Below, piece by piece: positions 34,198-42,596 of a stretch of 64,000 nt of DNA. Position numbers and translations under genes: made by a program. Within the stretch, counting starts at the first letter, position 1; each line of letters starts with the position of its first letter. The DNA is taken from positions 1,302,001 through 1,366,000 of the forward strand of contig CP136537.1 in the NCBI GenBank assembly GCA_051016155.1, read 5' to 3'. The DNA comes from RCC90-49c sp051016155. Lineage in GTDB: Bacteria > Bacteroidota > Bacteroidia > Cytophagales > Amoebophilaceae. Below the pieces are notes generated by a model. It made no database searches. It worked only from the letters and a program-made list of their open reading frames with translations, and was not told the origin of the DNA.

Positions 34198-34276
34198 CTG
34201 TCATTCAGAGTCTGGCGAGGAATCCCAGCATAGCGAGCCTTGCAGAGATGCTTCGCTTTCAGCTCGGTATGACAAA
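34198..34276 (+). repeat. Dispersed GTCATTCAGAG...CGGTATGAC imperfect palindrome
   Basis: This is the most complete copy, from GTCATTCAGAGTCTGGCGAG to CTTTCAGCTCGGTATGAC. The two ends are inverted repeats of each other. Partial copies are at 6361-6412 and 27828-27890. Confidence 0.65.
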
Positions 34277-34400
34277 TAGGGGTTAGTCAACTACATGCTG
34301 GACGGTTATTGGTGTGCTAACCGTATAAAACGATCGTTAACACTCCCTAGCAATAAGGTCCAGATACATTCATTTTACCTTACTACACTACAACAAGCTC

Positions 34401-35441
34401 ATGAGCGACAACAAGGCAGAAAAACTAAAAGCATTACAGCTGACCATTGACAAGCTAGAAAAAACCTACGGCAAAGGCACCGTCATGCGGCTGAGCGATA
34501 ACAAGGTCGTAGACGTACCTACTATTTCTACAGGTTCCCTGGGGCTAGACCTAGCTTTGGGCGTAGGAGGGATTCCTAAAGGTAGAATCATTGAAGTGTA
34601 TGGTCCTGAATCCTCTGGAAAGACCACACTGAGCCTCCACTGCATTGCCGAAGCCCAGCGCCAGGGTGGGATGGCTGCTTTTATTGACGCAGAGCATGCT
34701 TTTGACAAAACTTATGCAGAAAAGCTGGGCATTGATACCGAAAATCTCTTGATTTCACAGCCAGACAATGGAGAGCAAGCCCTGGAAATCGCAGAGCACT
34801 TGATCCGCTCAGGCACCATTGATATCATTGTTATTGATTCTGTAGCTGCCTTGGTGCCTCGAGGAGAGCTGGAAGGCGATATGGGCGACAGCAAGTTAGG
34901 CCTCCAAGCACGCCTCATGTCGCAAGCACTCCGAAAGCTTACAGGAGCCATCAACAAAACAGGCTGTGCTTGTATCTTTATCAATCAGCTCAGAGAGAAA
35001 ATTGGCGTAATGTTTGGCAACCCAGAGACCACCACAGGGGGTAATGCGCTGAAGTTCTACTCTTCGCTAAGGCTCGATATCCGCAGGGTATCGCAAATTA
35101 AAGACAGTAATGGAGATGTCTTGGGCAACCGTACCCGCGTGAAAGTGGTGAAAAACAAAGTGGCACCTCCCTTCAAAGTTGTAGAGTTTGACATTATCTA
35201 TGGCGAAGGGATCTCCAAGGCAGGAGAGCTCATTGACCTAGGGGTAGCCTTGGGAGTGATTCAAAAATCAGGCTCATGGTTCTCTTACGATAATAATAAG
35301 CTGGCCCAAGGGCGAGATGCTGTCAAAGCCCTTCTACTAGACAATCCCGAACTGTTCGATACGCTAGAAAAGCAGGTGCGCGCCAAGATACAAGACGCTA
35401 CAGCACCGCAGCAGCTCGAAGAAACTACGCCTGTGGAATAG
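34401..35441 (+). CDS. recA: Recombinase A
   Basis: RecA forms filaments on single-stranded DNA, drives strand exchange and supports repair. The 346-residue protein is full length. It carries the Walker A GPESSGKTTLSLHCIAEAQR, the start GKGTVMRLSD, Walker B IIVIDSVAALVPRGELEGD, the L1/L2 loops (MGDSKLGLQARLMSQALRKL; NQLREKIGVMFGNPETTTGG) and the C-terminal domain GEGISKAGELIDLGVALGVI. It is probably co-transcribed with the OmpA gene 34 bp downstream. An intact recA fits the extensive recombination seen around the mobile elements. Confidence 0.97.
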   Translation: MSDNKAEKLKALQLTIDKLEKTYGKGTVMRLSDNKVVDVPTISTGSLGLDLALGVGGIPKGRIIEVYGPESSGKTTLSLHCIAEAQRQGGMAAFIDAEHAFDKTYAEKLGIDTENLLISQPDNGEQALEIAEHLIRSGTIDIIVIDSVAALVPRGELEGDMGDSKLGLQARLMSQALRKLTGAINKTGCACIFINQLREKIGVMFGNPETTTGGNALKFYSSLRLDIRRVSQIKDSNGDVLGNRTRVKVVKNKVAPPFKVVEFDIIYGEGISKAGELIDLGVALGVIQKSGSWFSYDNNKLAQGRDAVKALLLDNPELFDTLEKQVRAKIQDATAPQQLEETTPVE

Positions 35442-35475
35442 ACAGGAGTGATGATAGTGCAGCAGCAGCCACCCT

Positions 35476-37410
35476 ATGAACGCCTACAAGCATTGTGCCC
35501 TACTGTTATGCATAGCCACCCACCTAGCTGGGGCTCCTTCTGAAGCCACCTACACGAGCCAGTCCTCCCCAGCCATTAAGCTGTATGAGCAAGCTTCAGC
35601 CCATTGTGCAAGAAAGGACTATGAGGCAGCAATAGCGAGCCTACGGCAGGCCATTAGAAAAGACAAAAAGTTTGTAGAAGCCTATCTGCAGTGGGCCGCT
35701 ATCCAACAGCAATTGGGGGATTTTGAAGGCGTCATCAAGCTGCTCAACCGAGCCCAACGCCATTGGCCCCCAAGCAACCAGGACAACGTGCTGCGCTATG
35801 AATTAGCACAGCGCTACTACAGAGCTGGTGCCTATCCACAAGCACAAGCTGTATTAGCGCAGCTGCCTGCCCCCAATGCCCTAGCAGCGCCCTTGCGCAC
35901 CCAGCTAGAATGCCTCCATAAGAATGTAGCCTTTGCCCTCGAGCAGACCCAAACACCCGTTCCGTTTCATCCTAGGCTACTTGCTGCCCCACTCAATCAG
36001 TTGACTTCACAATACTTTCCTGTGCTCACGGTAGACCAGCAAACCTTGTTCTTTACGGCACGCTCTGATCAAACCCAAGGCAAAGAGAACATCTATGTCA
36101 GCCATAGAGATACTGCAGGCCATTGGACCGAGCCACAGCCTTTTGCAGGCCTGATTGGCACTACGCATAATGAGGGCAGTTGTACCGTCTCAGCAGATGG
36201 CAAAAAGATGGTCTTCACCGCCTGCTCTTGCCCAGGCAATTGTGGCATTTGCGATTTGTATATCACCTATAGGCAAGGGGACACATGGACCAAGCCGATC
36301 AACATGGGGCCGCGCATCAACAGCCACGGATGGGAATCGCAACCTTCTCTTTCGGCAGATGGAAGAACGCTCTACTTTGTCTCAGAGCGTGCAGGGAATT
36401 ACGGCAAAAAAGACATTTGGCAGAGTACACAGCAAGAAAACGGGGAATGGGCTGACCCTGTCAACTTAGGACCAATCATCAACTCTACAGGGCGAGAAAT
36501 ATCACCCTTCATGCACCCTAATGGGCAAACGCTTTTCTTTGCTTCAGACCGATGCCCTAGTATGGGTGGATTTGACATTTATTACAGCAATTGGATTAAT
36601 GGTGCATGGACCCCTCCTGTCAACCTAGGCTATCCCATTAATGGACATAAAGATCAGACCGCTTTGTTCATTACTGCAGATGGCAAAAAGGGCTATTATG
36701 CAGATGGGAGCCAGCAAGGAAGTAGTTACCATAGTAGTCATCTATATGAATTTGACTTTCCACTCCACCTCCTTCAGTTTCCTAAGAGCGATTGGGTCAG
36801 AATTAAGGTAGCGGATGACTCCACTGGGGCAGCCACAGCAGCACAAGTAGAAGTCTATGACCTCACCACAGCGACCCAGCAGTCTAGTGTTCAAGTAGAC
36901 CCAGAAGATGGAGAAGCCGTCATCGTGGTGAACGAAGGCAAAGAATATGGCCTGTTTGTTAAAAAAGAAGGATATTTATTTGAAAGTATCCACGTAGACT
37001 ATAAAAATCATACGCCCCCTGCAGTGGCTGCATCAGCGCCCATACAGCTCAAACCCATCGCTCTAGACCAGGTTCAGGTGCTCAAAAACATCTTTTTTGG
37101 GTTTGATCAGTACACTTTAGAAGCCCGCTCTACGACAGAGCTCGACTACTTGGTCGCTTTCTTACAGGAGCACCCTAACTTGTGCATCGCCATTGAGGGG
37201 CATACAGACCATATAGGCGACACGGCCTACAACAATCAGCTCTCTATCAAGCGGGCCCAAGCTATTTACAACTATCTCCTGGCAGCTGGTGTAGAAGTAA
37301 CACGGCTTACTTACCAGGGCTACGGAGCTACCCGCCCTATAGCCTCGCAAGACACTGCTGAGGGCCGACAGCGCAACCGAAGAGTTGCTTTCAGCGTGGT
37401 AGGAATGTAA
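35476..37410 (+). CDS. TPR-PD40-OmpA outer-membrane/peptidoglycan-binding protein (PorE-like architecture)
   Basis: The 644-residue product has a signal peptide (ALLLCIATHLAGAPSEA). TPR repeats follow (about 30-165; AIASLRQAIRKDKKFVEAYL), then a WD40/PD40 propeller (about 180-420; repeated GRTLYFVSERAGNYGKKDIW-type blades) and a carboxypeptidase-regulatory-like beta domain (about 435-530). The C-terminal OmpA domain (about 535-644) has FFGFDQYTLEARSTTELDYL, IEGHTDHIGD and GRQRNRRVAFSV, which bind peptidoglycan. This domain order resembles PorE of the type IX secretion system. No Por genes are nearby, so participation in such a machine is unproven. Confidence 0.85.
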   Translation: MNAYKHCALLLCIATHLAGAPSEATYTSQSSPAIKLYEQASAHCARKDYEAAIASLRQAIRKDKKFVEAYLQWAAIQQQLGDFEGVIKLLNRAQRHWPPSNQDNVLRYELAQRYYRAGAYPQAQAVLAQLPAPNALAAPLRTQLECLHKNVAFALEQTQTPVPFHPRLLAAPLNQLTSQYFPVLTVDQQTLFFTARSDQTQGKENIYVSHRDTAGHWTEPQPFAGLIGTTHNEGSCTVSADGKKMVFTACSCPGNCGICDLYITYRQGDTWTKPINMGPRINSHGWESQPSLSADGRTLYFVSERAGNYGKKDIWQSTQQENGEWADPVNLGPIINSTGREISPFMHPNGQTLFFASDRCPSMGGFDIYYSNWINGAWTPPVNLGYPINGHKDQTALFITADGKKGYYADGSQQGSSYHSSHLYEFDFPLHLLQFPKSDWVRIKVADDSTGAATAAQVEVYDLTTATQQSSVQVDPEDGEAVIVVNEGKEYGLFVKKEGYLFESIHVDYKNHTPPAVAASAPIQLKPIALDQVQVLKNIFFGFDQYTLEARSTTELDYLVAFLQEHPNLCIAIEGHTDHIGDTAYNNQLSIKRAQAIYNYLLAAGVEVTRLTYQGYGATRPIASQDTAEGRQRNRRVAFSVVGM

Positions 37411-37499
37411 AAGTATGGGTGCATGGATGACAGTGTCTTGTACTTTATACCTGCTATCTTGGTACGTGAAAGCTAGCATTTGTAAATTAGCAACCATCT

Positions 37500-37868
37500 A
37501 TGACCAACGACCTTACCCTGGATGGCTCTTACCTGGGCACAATCTCTGCTGACTTTGTCAAAGTGACGGACAAACTCAAAGAGGCAGCCTACCTCATCGG
37601 CAAACAAGAAGCCTTCGCCTACCCTATCTTCTTGGTCGCTAGAGTCCCACTCCCGGTCGGGGAGCTGCTGATCAATAAAGGAGAAATAGATAACCAATGG
37701 TACTACTATGCTGCTTACTTAGAAGCCTTAGTACAGTGCGGCCTGATGGCAGCCGACAAGAAGGAAGCTTTTAAAGAGACTTACAAAGACCCTGAAGAAT
37801 TTTGTTGCCTGCTTGTAGTAGATACCAACTTCACCAACTTCGTCTATATGCCGTATCCAGTGGACTAG
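37500..37868 (+). CDS. Conserved Bacteroidota hypothetical protein
   Basis: The 122-residue soluble product starts MTNDLTLDGSYLGTISADFV and resembles a small family I recall from Cytophagales genomes. It has conserved acidic and aromatic residues (NQWYYYAAYLEALVQCGLMA) and ends FTNFVYMPYPVD. There are no membrane spans, signal peptide or known catalytic motif. The start codon lies about 90 bp after the OmpA gene; function is unknown. Confidence 0.75.
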   Translation: MTNDLTLDGSYLGTISADFVKVTDKLKEAAYLIGKQEAFAYPIFLVARVPLPVGELLINKGEIDNQWYYYAAYLEALVQCGLMAADKKEAFKETYKDPEEFCCLLVVDTNFTNFVYMPYPVD

Positions 37869-37871
37869 TGC

Positions 37872-37989
37872 ATGAGGTTATTTGTTTAATTAGTTATCTG
37901 TCTATTTGTTTATTAGACCATTTTATTCATTTGCTTATTGAGTTATAGACCATTTGTTTATTGGGTTATTAGGCTATTTATTTATTAGA
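37872..37989. repeat. Degenerate AT-rich tandem repeat
   Basis: Variants of CTATTTGTTTATTAGAC and TTATTGAGTTATAGAC recur four to five times, forming units of roughly 20-25 bp. The block ends exactly where the second IS5 copy begins. Confidence 0.55.
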
Positions 37990-39281
37990 AGGCCGTTGCA
38001 AAACTGATTGAAATATTTGCTTAGAAGTGGCCTAAAAGGTATCGTCAGAACCGTAAACACTTTCTGTAGCCTTTAAAACTTGCTCAACATGCCAATGCTC
38101 CACAACAAACAACTCTCTTTTGCTGACCTTGCCATGCAGCCCAACAATAGAACCCATCATCAACTACAACAAATCAACCAGATTATCGATTGGAAGCCTA
38201 TTGAAAACCTCCTCGCTCAATACTATACCAAGGAGTAGGCGCAAGAAGGAAGAAGCGTCTATCCCCCTCTCTTGCTCTTTAAAATGTCCCTCTTACAGAC
38301 TTGGTACGGATTAAGCGACTATCAAATCGAAGATCAACTCGACGCCAGGAGCTCCTTCAAGAAGTTCTGTGGGCTCAATGCTGACCATCCTACCCCTGAT
38401 CACAGTGTGATCTCTCGCTTTAGCAAGGTCTTGACCCAAGCAGAGGCCTACCAGCTTCTTCTACTAGAAGTCAATAGACAATTGGAAATCCTTGGCTTAG
38501 TGATCCAAAAAGGAACCATAGTAGACGCTTCTATTACGCCAACAGCGCGCCGCCCGAAAGGAAAAAAGGAGTATGCTTTGCCAGCAGGGGAGTATGCGCC
38601 TCCGTTAGAAGAAGTGAAGCAGAAAGGAGTAGATCAAGAGGCGAGTTGGGTGAAGCGGGGCAATGAGCTGTATTATGGCTATAAGCGTCACTATCTAGTA
38701 GAAGCAGAGAACGGGTTGGTGTTATCAGTTCATACGAGTAAGGCAAGTGAGCACGAAAGCCAACATCTGTCGCGGTTATTAGAGCAGGTGGAGCTACCCA
38801 AGGGGAGTGAAGTATTGGGCGATAAAGGGTACAGTAGTGCGTCGAACGACTCGTTATTGCGAAGTAAGGGACTCAAGAGCCGTCTTCAACGCAAACGAGC
38901 AAGAGGGAAGGCAAGAAGGAGTTGGTTAAGTCTGTACAATGGCCTAATAGGAGAGCGTCGCTACAAAGTGGAGTGCGTGTTTGGCAGTATAAAGAGTTGG
39001 TTCAAGGCGGGCAGCGCGCGTTATGTAGGGAAGGCAAAAACGCATAGTGAGCATGTATTAGAAGCGCTAAGTTACAATCTATACCGTGCCCCAGGGCTAG
39101 CGTTAAGAGTCTCTGTGGGTTAGCTATGCCCTTTTTGATTGGTTATCACACACGATTAGGTCAAAGAAGCACAAATAAGTGCTTAATAAGGTGGTATGCT
39201 CTTGGCTAATGAGATCCCCTATTAAAAAAACTAACCTCTTGAGAGGTAGATCAGAAATAACAACAGTTTTGCAACGGCCTC
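37990..39281 (+). mobile_element. IS5-family element, copy 2
   Basis: Its ends carry AGGCCGTTGCAAAAC on the left and the reverse complement GTTTTGCAACGGCCT on the right, the same inverted repeats as the element at 19114. The flanks show no obvious direct repeat. The internal transposase is interrupted. The right end is directly followed by the 59-bp repeat at 39282. Confidence 0.85.
38089..39123 (+). pseudogene. IS5-family transposase with an in-frame stop
   Basis: The sequence is about 90 percent identical by eye to the intact transposase at 19274-20308, starting MPMLHNKQLSFADLAMQPNN. A TAG at 38236-38238 replaces the Gln codon of the intact copy (TKE-stop-AQEG versus TKGQAQEG). Downstream the frame remains open to 39123, with the DDE regions GTIVDASITPTARRPKGKK and VLGDKGYSSASNDSLL preserved. 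A restart at 38272 would lack the N-terminal region. The copy is probably inactive but could be mobilised in trans by the intact copy. Confidence 0.85.
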
Positions 39282-39340
39282 GTGTTTTATACCAGCTATG
39301 GTCAACGGAATAGCAAAAGCCTGTTAGTTGTGTTGCATAT
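39282..39340 (-). repeat. 59-bp repeat, perfect inverted match to 20718-20776
   Basis: The plus strand reads GTGTTTTATACCAGCTATGG and ends GTTAGTTGTGTTGCATAT. It is the exact reverse complement of 20718-20776 and lies about 38 bp upstream of the lipoprotein start, where a promoter would be expected. Confidence 0.8.
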
Positions 39341-39377
39341 GTACATCTTTTAGCTTTCCTTGCGGCAAGAAACAAAA

Positions 39378-40127
39378 ATGCAAGAAAACATGGCTATAAA
39401 AAACAATCGCTGCAAGATTGTAGCATTATTATTTATAGGAGCAGCACTATTACAGACAAGCTGCTCGCCCAACACGGGAACAGGACCTACGTCCACTCCT
39501 GCCTTTACTTCTGCAAACGAAGAGTTGAAAAAAACACTACTTTCGACTCTTGAGCAGGCCAAGAGTAAAGTGGGGGAAGGAGTTTTTGACGTAGAAGCCA
39601 GGGGCAAAGAAGTGGTAGAAGCAGAAGCAGATTCAGGAGCCGATGCGGCGAGAAAAAAATTTCAGGATATCCTCCTAGACTCTTATAAAGCCTTGAATGA
39701 AACTTCGGATATGCTTAACAAGGAGAATACGGATGAAAAATTTCATGAAGCAAGGGCTTTCCGTATAGCGCTCGGTTTAACATTAGAAGTTAAAGTACTC
39801 GCTGATATGGTGCATGAAATCGTTGGGAACGATGAGCTGTTGAAAAAAGGCTTTGGTACTACCTCTGAGGGAGATGGAGGGTCGAAAGATATATTAATGT
39901 TCTTCTTACCGTTTTCTTCACAAATCCTCAAGGAACTTCAAGGCTTCTTGCAGGAAACGATCGATGCCATTAAAACAGATCAAGAGTCTGAGAAGAAGAA
40001 AATAGAAATTTTAGATAAAAAAGCGAGTATGTATTCAAAATCAATGGGACTATTAGGTGGAACAGTCACTGGTCTAAAAGCGATTATTTCTATAGAGCCG
40101 TCACCACAGCTCTCAGGCTCTTCCTGA
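39378..40127 (+). CDS. Putative lipoprotein, alpha-helical
   Basis: The 249-residue product has a signal peptide ending GAALLQTSC (lipobox Cys). A Thr/Pro-rich stalk (SPNTGTGPTSTPAFTSANEE) precedes a charged helical body (LKKTLLSTLEQAKSKVGEGV; KFQDILLDSYKALNETSDML). It resembles in style the helical lipoproteins at 10853 and 13912 but does not share their blocks. The ATGs at 39378 and 39390 are both plausible starts; a TTG at 39360 is less likely. The preceding IS5 element and 59-bp repeat may alter its expression. Function unknown. Confidence 0.65.
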   Translation: MQENMAIKNNRCKIVALLFIGAALLQTSCSPNTGTGPTSTPAFTSANEELKKTLLSTLEQAKSKVGEGVFDVEARGKEVVEAEADSGADAARKKFQDILLDSYKALNETSDMLNKENTDEKFHEARAFRIALGLTLEVKVLADMVHEIVGNDELLKKGFGTTSEGDGGSKDILMFFLPFSSQILKELQGFLQETIDAIKTDQESEKKKIEILDKKASMYSKSMGLLGGTVTGLKAIISIEPSPQLSGSS

Positions 40128-40173
40128 AAAGGGGCCCCATGGTATCGCATGCTTCTTCTAGTAATGCCAAACA

Positions 40174-40207
40174 AAAAAAGGGACAAGTATGTAACTTGTC
40201 CCTTTTC
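40174..40207. terminator. Bidirectional terminator between the lipoprotein and rnpB
   Basis: A perfect stem GGGACAAG/CTTGTCCC with a 7-nt loop is flanked by AAAAAAA on the left and TTTTCT on the right. It can terminate the lipoprotein transcript on the plus strand and the rnpB transcript on the minus strand. Confidence 0.75.
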
Positions 40208-40226
40208 TCTACCATGTCAACAAAAA

Positions 40227-40633
40227 CAAGCAAGCCTGTAAGCCGGGTTCTGTAGGCAGACATAATGCCCGCCTTGCTTATCATCTATCTAGGACGGCAA
40301 TCACTTGCCGCCTCTATCGACCTACCCATACTGCCTTTCAAATGTGCGAAACGTAGGCGAGCCACCTACGACCTCAAGCAGGAGGATGCAGTACTTATTT
40401 GGTCTTTCAACCCCTAAGGTTAACCCTGCCTTTGCTGTCGCCAGCAAAGCGGTGGGCTCTTACCCCACCTTTTCACCCTTACTCCGCCTTGAGGGGCAGA
40501 GCGGTCTGTTTTCTGTGGCACTAGCTGTCACTTGGCTTTGAGACCAAGCGCCTTCCCGTTAGGAAGTAGGGTGCTCTGTGTTGCCCGGACTTTCCTCCTT
40601 GACTTTCATCAAGGCGATAAGCCAGCTTGCTTG
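40227..40633 (-). ncRNA. rnpB: RNase P RNA
   Basis: RNase P RNA is the catalytic subunit that matures tRNA 5' ends. On the reverse strand it begins CAAGCAAGCTGGCTTATCGC and contains the conserved GAGGAAAGTCCGGGC core. It includes a segment with AACCCTAAGGTTAACC-type pairing strands and ends AACCCGGCTTACAGGCTTGC. The ends pair as helix P1 (CAAGCAAGC with GCTTGCTTG). Length, about 407 nt, and layout fit a bacterial type A molecule. Transcription runs leftward into the terminator at 40174. Confidence 0.95.
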
Positions 40634-40699
40634 TAGATTTTCAAAATAGACTGCCTTTAGGAAAAAAGAGTTTTTAAGCCTCCAATGCTCTCGCGACCC

Positions 40700-41029
40700 C
40701 TAGAGCAGCTCATCTCGGAAGACCTTGTCTAATTCTTGGTCGCTGATAGTTGCTTTTTCTGATTTGTCGTAAATAGAAACGAGATAAACAGTGGTAGCCG
40801 TAGCTTTAAGATAGGTAATCACTTTTGCGCCGCCAGATTTACCTTTGCCTTTAGAAGTAATAGCGAATCTCACTTTGTAAAAGTGCTTGCCTAGCTTTTT
40901 ACCCTGTTGGGGGTTTTCAGCCAAGCGTTGGGCTAGTTGATTTAAATCATTTTTAAGTGAAGGGTACTTTTTAGCTAGCCGCTTGGCTTGTTGTTCGAAC
41001 AAGGAAAGAAAGGCAACCCTATAGCGCAT
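40700..41029 (-). CDS. ParE/RelE-superfamily toxin
   Basis: The 109-residue product (start MRYRVAFLSLFEQQAKRLAK at the ATG at 41029) has the RelE/ParE fold signature: a first strand, LAKKYPSLKNDLNQLAQRLA, then GKKLGKHFYKVRFAITSKGK and KVITYLKATATTVYLVSIYD. It ends near LDKVFRDELL. Its start overlaps the antitoxin stop by 11 bp. The family member type (mRNA interferase or gyrase poison) cannot be told from the sequence. Confidence 0.83.
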   Translation of the reverse strand: MRYRVAFLSLFEQQAKRLAKKYPSLKNDLNQLAQRLAENPQQGKKLGKHFYKVRFAITSKGKGKSGGAKVITYLKATATTVYLVSIYDKSEKATISDQELDKVFRDELL

Positions 41030-41240
41030 CAATGAGCTCTGCTACGGGACGTGCCTCTGACTGCCCTTGTTCAACGAGGCGAAGCTCAGCAATGGCTTCT
41101 TTGAGTTCCTCAAGAATAAGGCTCTTAGAAGGCCTTTCAGCCATTGGTGGCGCCAAGGCTTTTTGCTGCTGCCAGTTGATTATAGGCATGGATGTACCTT
41201 TGTCTTTTCCTTGACTATCTTGTATGACTTGTACACGCAT
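41019..41240 (-). CDS. Antitoxin partner of the ParE/RelE-type toxin
   Basis: The 73-residue product from the ATG at 41240 starts MRVQVIQDSQGKDKGTSMPI and has a mid helix (KSLILEELKEAIAELRLVEQ) followed by a toxin-binding tail EARPVAELIDAL. GGAGGTAAAA directly precedes the ATG, an unusually clear ribosome binding site that decides this start over the upstream one at 41267. The 11-bp overlap with the toxin indicates a two-gene operon. Confidence 0.72.
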   Translation of the reverse strand: MRVQVIQDSQGKDKGTSMPIINWQQQKALAPPMAERPSKSLILEELKEAIAELRLVEQGQSEARPVAELIDAL

Positions 41241-41322
41241 TTTTACCTCCTTTCCCTTTCTCCCCAAAATGTATTTCTTTTTTTCTTAATTACAAACAAT
41301 TTTTATCTCTTCATCAGATAAT

Positions 41323-42402
41323 TTAAGCAACCGACCGGAACATCCGCTTCCATCGCAGTTTACGCAAAAAACTTTGATCAGGATCGAGTGAAAATAAAAC
41401 CAAGACAGCTTTGCCCACCAAGTGATCTTGTGGTACAAAGCTCCAAAAACGAGAGTCTATCGAATTGTGGCGATTATCTCCCATCATAAAGTAATAGTCT
41501 TGTTGAAAAGTGTATGTCTCTAGTAGCTGCCCATCAATCCACAATTGATCATCCTCAATGCGTACGTCTTGGTGGCCTTCGTGGTAGGTAATGACCCGCT
41601 CATACTGAGCCAAGGTGGCTGCATTGATAGATACAGTCATTCCTTGGGCTGGCACTGTGATAGGACCGAAATGATCTGCATTCCAAAGCAACGCCTCGTT
41701 ACTAGGATAAATAGTAAGGTCTGCCATGTCTTTGGGAAAGATGAGGCAGCGCACCTCTTGTAGCAATGGTATGAGCGCCAGCTGCGCAGCAATGGCAGGC
41801 GTGGTATGGACCATATAGCCTCCTTGTACAGGTAAGTATTCTCGGATAGCATATTGACTAAAAAATCGCTGCTGAAGTGTAGACTCCGTTCTAAGGTAGT
41901 AGCGGTACTGTGCGCCTGGGGATTGCGGTTGAGGCTCATCATTGACGTAGAGTTGCGCTTCTTCCATATGAAGTACATCGCCAGGAAGTCCTACACAGCG
42001 TTTGATATAGTACGTACGCAAATCAATAGGCGTGTCCAGCTCCATGGGATAGTTAAAAACAACCGTGTCTCCACGCTTGACCTGGGAAAAGCTGGGTAGC
42101 CGATACATAGGAAGCTGAATCCAGTCCAGGTAAGAAGGAATGCCAGTGCTACCAATAGTTTGGTGGGTCAAAGGAATTTGCAACGGTGTTTGGGGCGTGC
42201 GCGGTCCATAATGGAGCTTACTGACAAAGATAAAATCGCCCGTAAGCAAGGTGGCTTCCATGGAGGAGCTAGGAATGGTAAAAGCTTCTAGCGCAGCCCA
42301 GCGCACCAGGCTAGCCACCACAACGGCAAACACAAGGGCATGAAACCATTCTCGCACCTTAGAGACTTGCTTGGGCGCTGCTTTTTTAGAGGGCTTCATC
42401 AT
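41323..42402 (-). CDS. lepB: Signal peptidase I
   Basis: LepB cleaves signal peptides of exported proteins at the outer face of the inner membrane. The 359-residue product has one N-terminal membrane span (about 22-45). The catalytic motifs are FTIPSSSMEATLLTGDFIFV (nucleophile Ser), DLRTYYIKRCVGLPGD (general base Lys), and box E YFMMGDNRHNSIDSRFWSFV. The long insertion between boxes D and E (about 130 residues) is typical of Bacteroidota. Its substrates include the lipoprotein and OmpA precursors nearby only in a general sense. Confidence 0.95.
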   Translation of the reverse strand: MMKPSKKAAPKQVSKVREWFHALVFAVVVASLVRWAALEAFTIPSSSMEATLLTGDFIFVSKLHYGPRTPQTPLQIPLTHQTIGSTGIPSYLDWIQLPMYRLPSFSQVKRGDTVVFNYPMELDTPIDLRTYYIKRCVGLPGDVLHMEEAQLYVNDEPQPQSPGAQYRYYLRTESTLQQRFFSQYAIREYLPVQGGYMVHTTPAIAAQLALIPLLQEVRCLIFPKDMADLTIYPSNEALLWNADHFGPITVPAQGMTVSINAATLAQYERVITYHEGHQDVRIEDDQLWIDGQLLETYTFQQDYYFMMGDNRHNSIDSRFWSFVPQDHLVGKAVLVLFSLDPDQSFLRKLRWKRMFRSVA

Positions 42403-42529
42403 AGTGCCGGAGACAAATAGGGATAGTATAAGTGATACTTTGGCTGCACCAACGGTGTCAAGTGCAAAAAGGCTTCCGCACCATGAGGAATCAATACTTA
42501 TTTACATAAAGAACCTCTGACAACACGAT

Positions 42530-42560
42530 GGGACCATCAAAAAATTGAGTGATTGGATGT
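42530..42560 (+). repeat. Short member of the 8-bp-periodic repeat
   Basis: GGGACCATCAAAAAATTGAG followed by TGATTGGATG has the GACCAT lead and one TTGAGTGATT octamer pair, apparently a truncated copy, between lepB and nrdA. Confidence 0.35.
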
Positions 42561-42596
42561 GCCTGCAGAGTGAATCCCTCATTGACAACTACAAAG

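Larger units (their letters stand above)
33897..34400. other. Intergenic region upstream of recA with two repeats
   Basis: No gene is supported. The stretch holds an 8-bp-periodic repeat on the reverse strand (33971-34035) and a complete GTCATTC-type repeat (34198-34276). The recA promoter should lie between about 34280 and 34390; no clear SOS operator was recognised. Confidence 0.5.

Noticed and set aside
37872..37989. CRISPR array
   Set aside because: The repeat units are degenerate and contiguous, with no constant-length spacers and no cas genes anywhere in the window.
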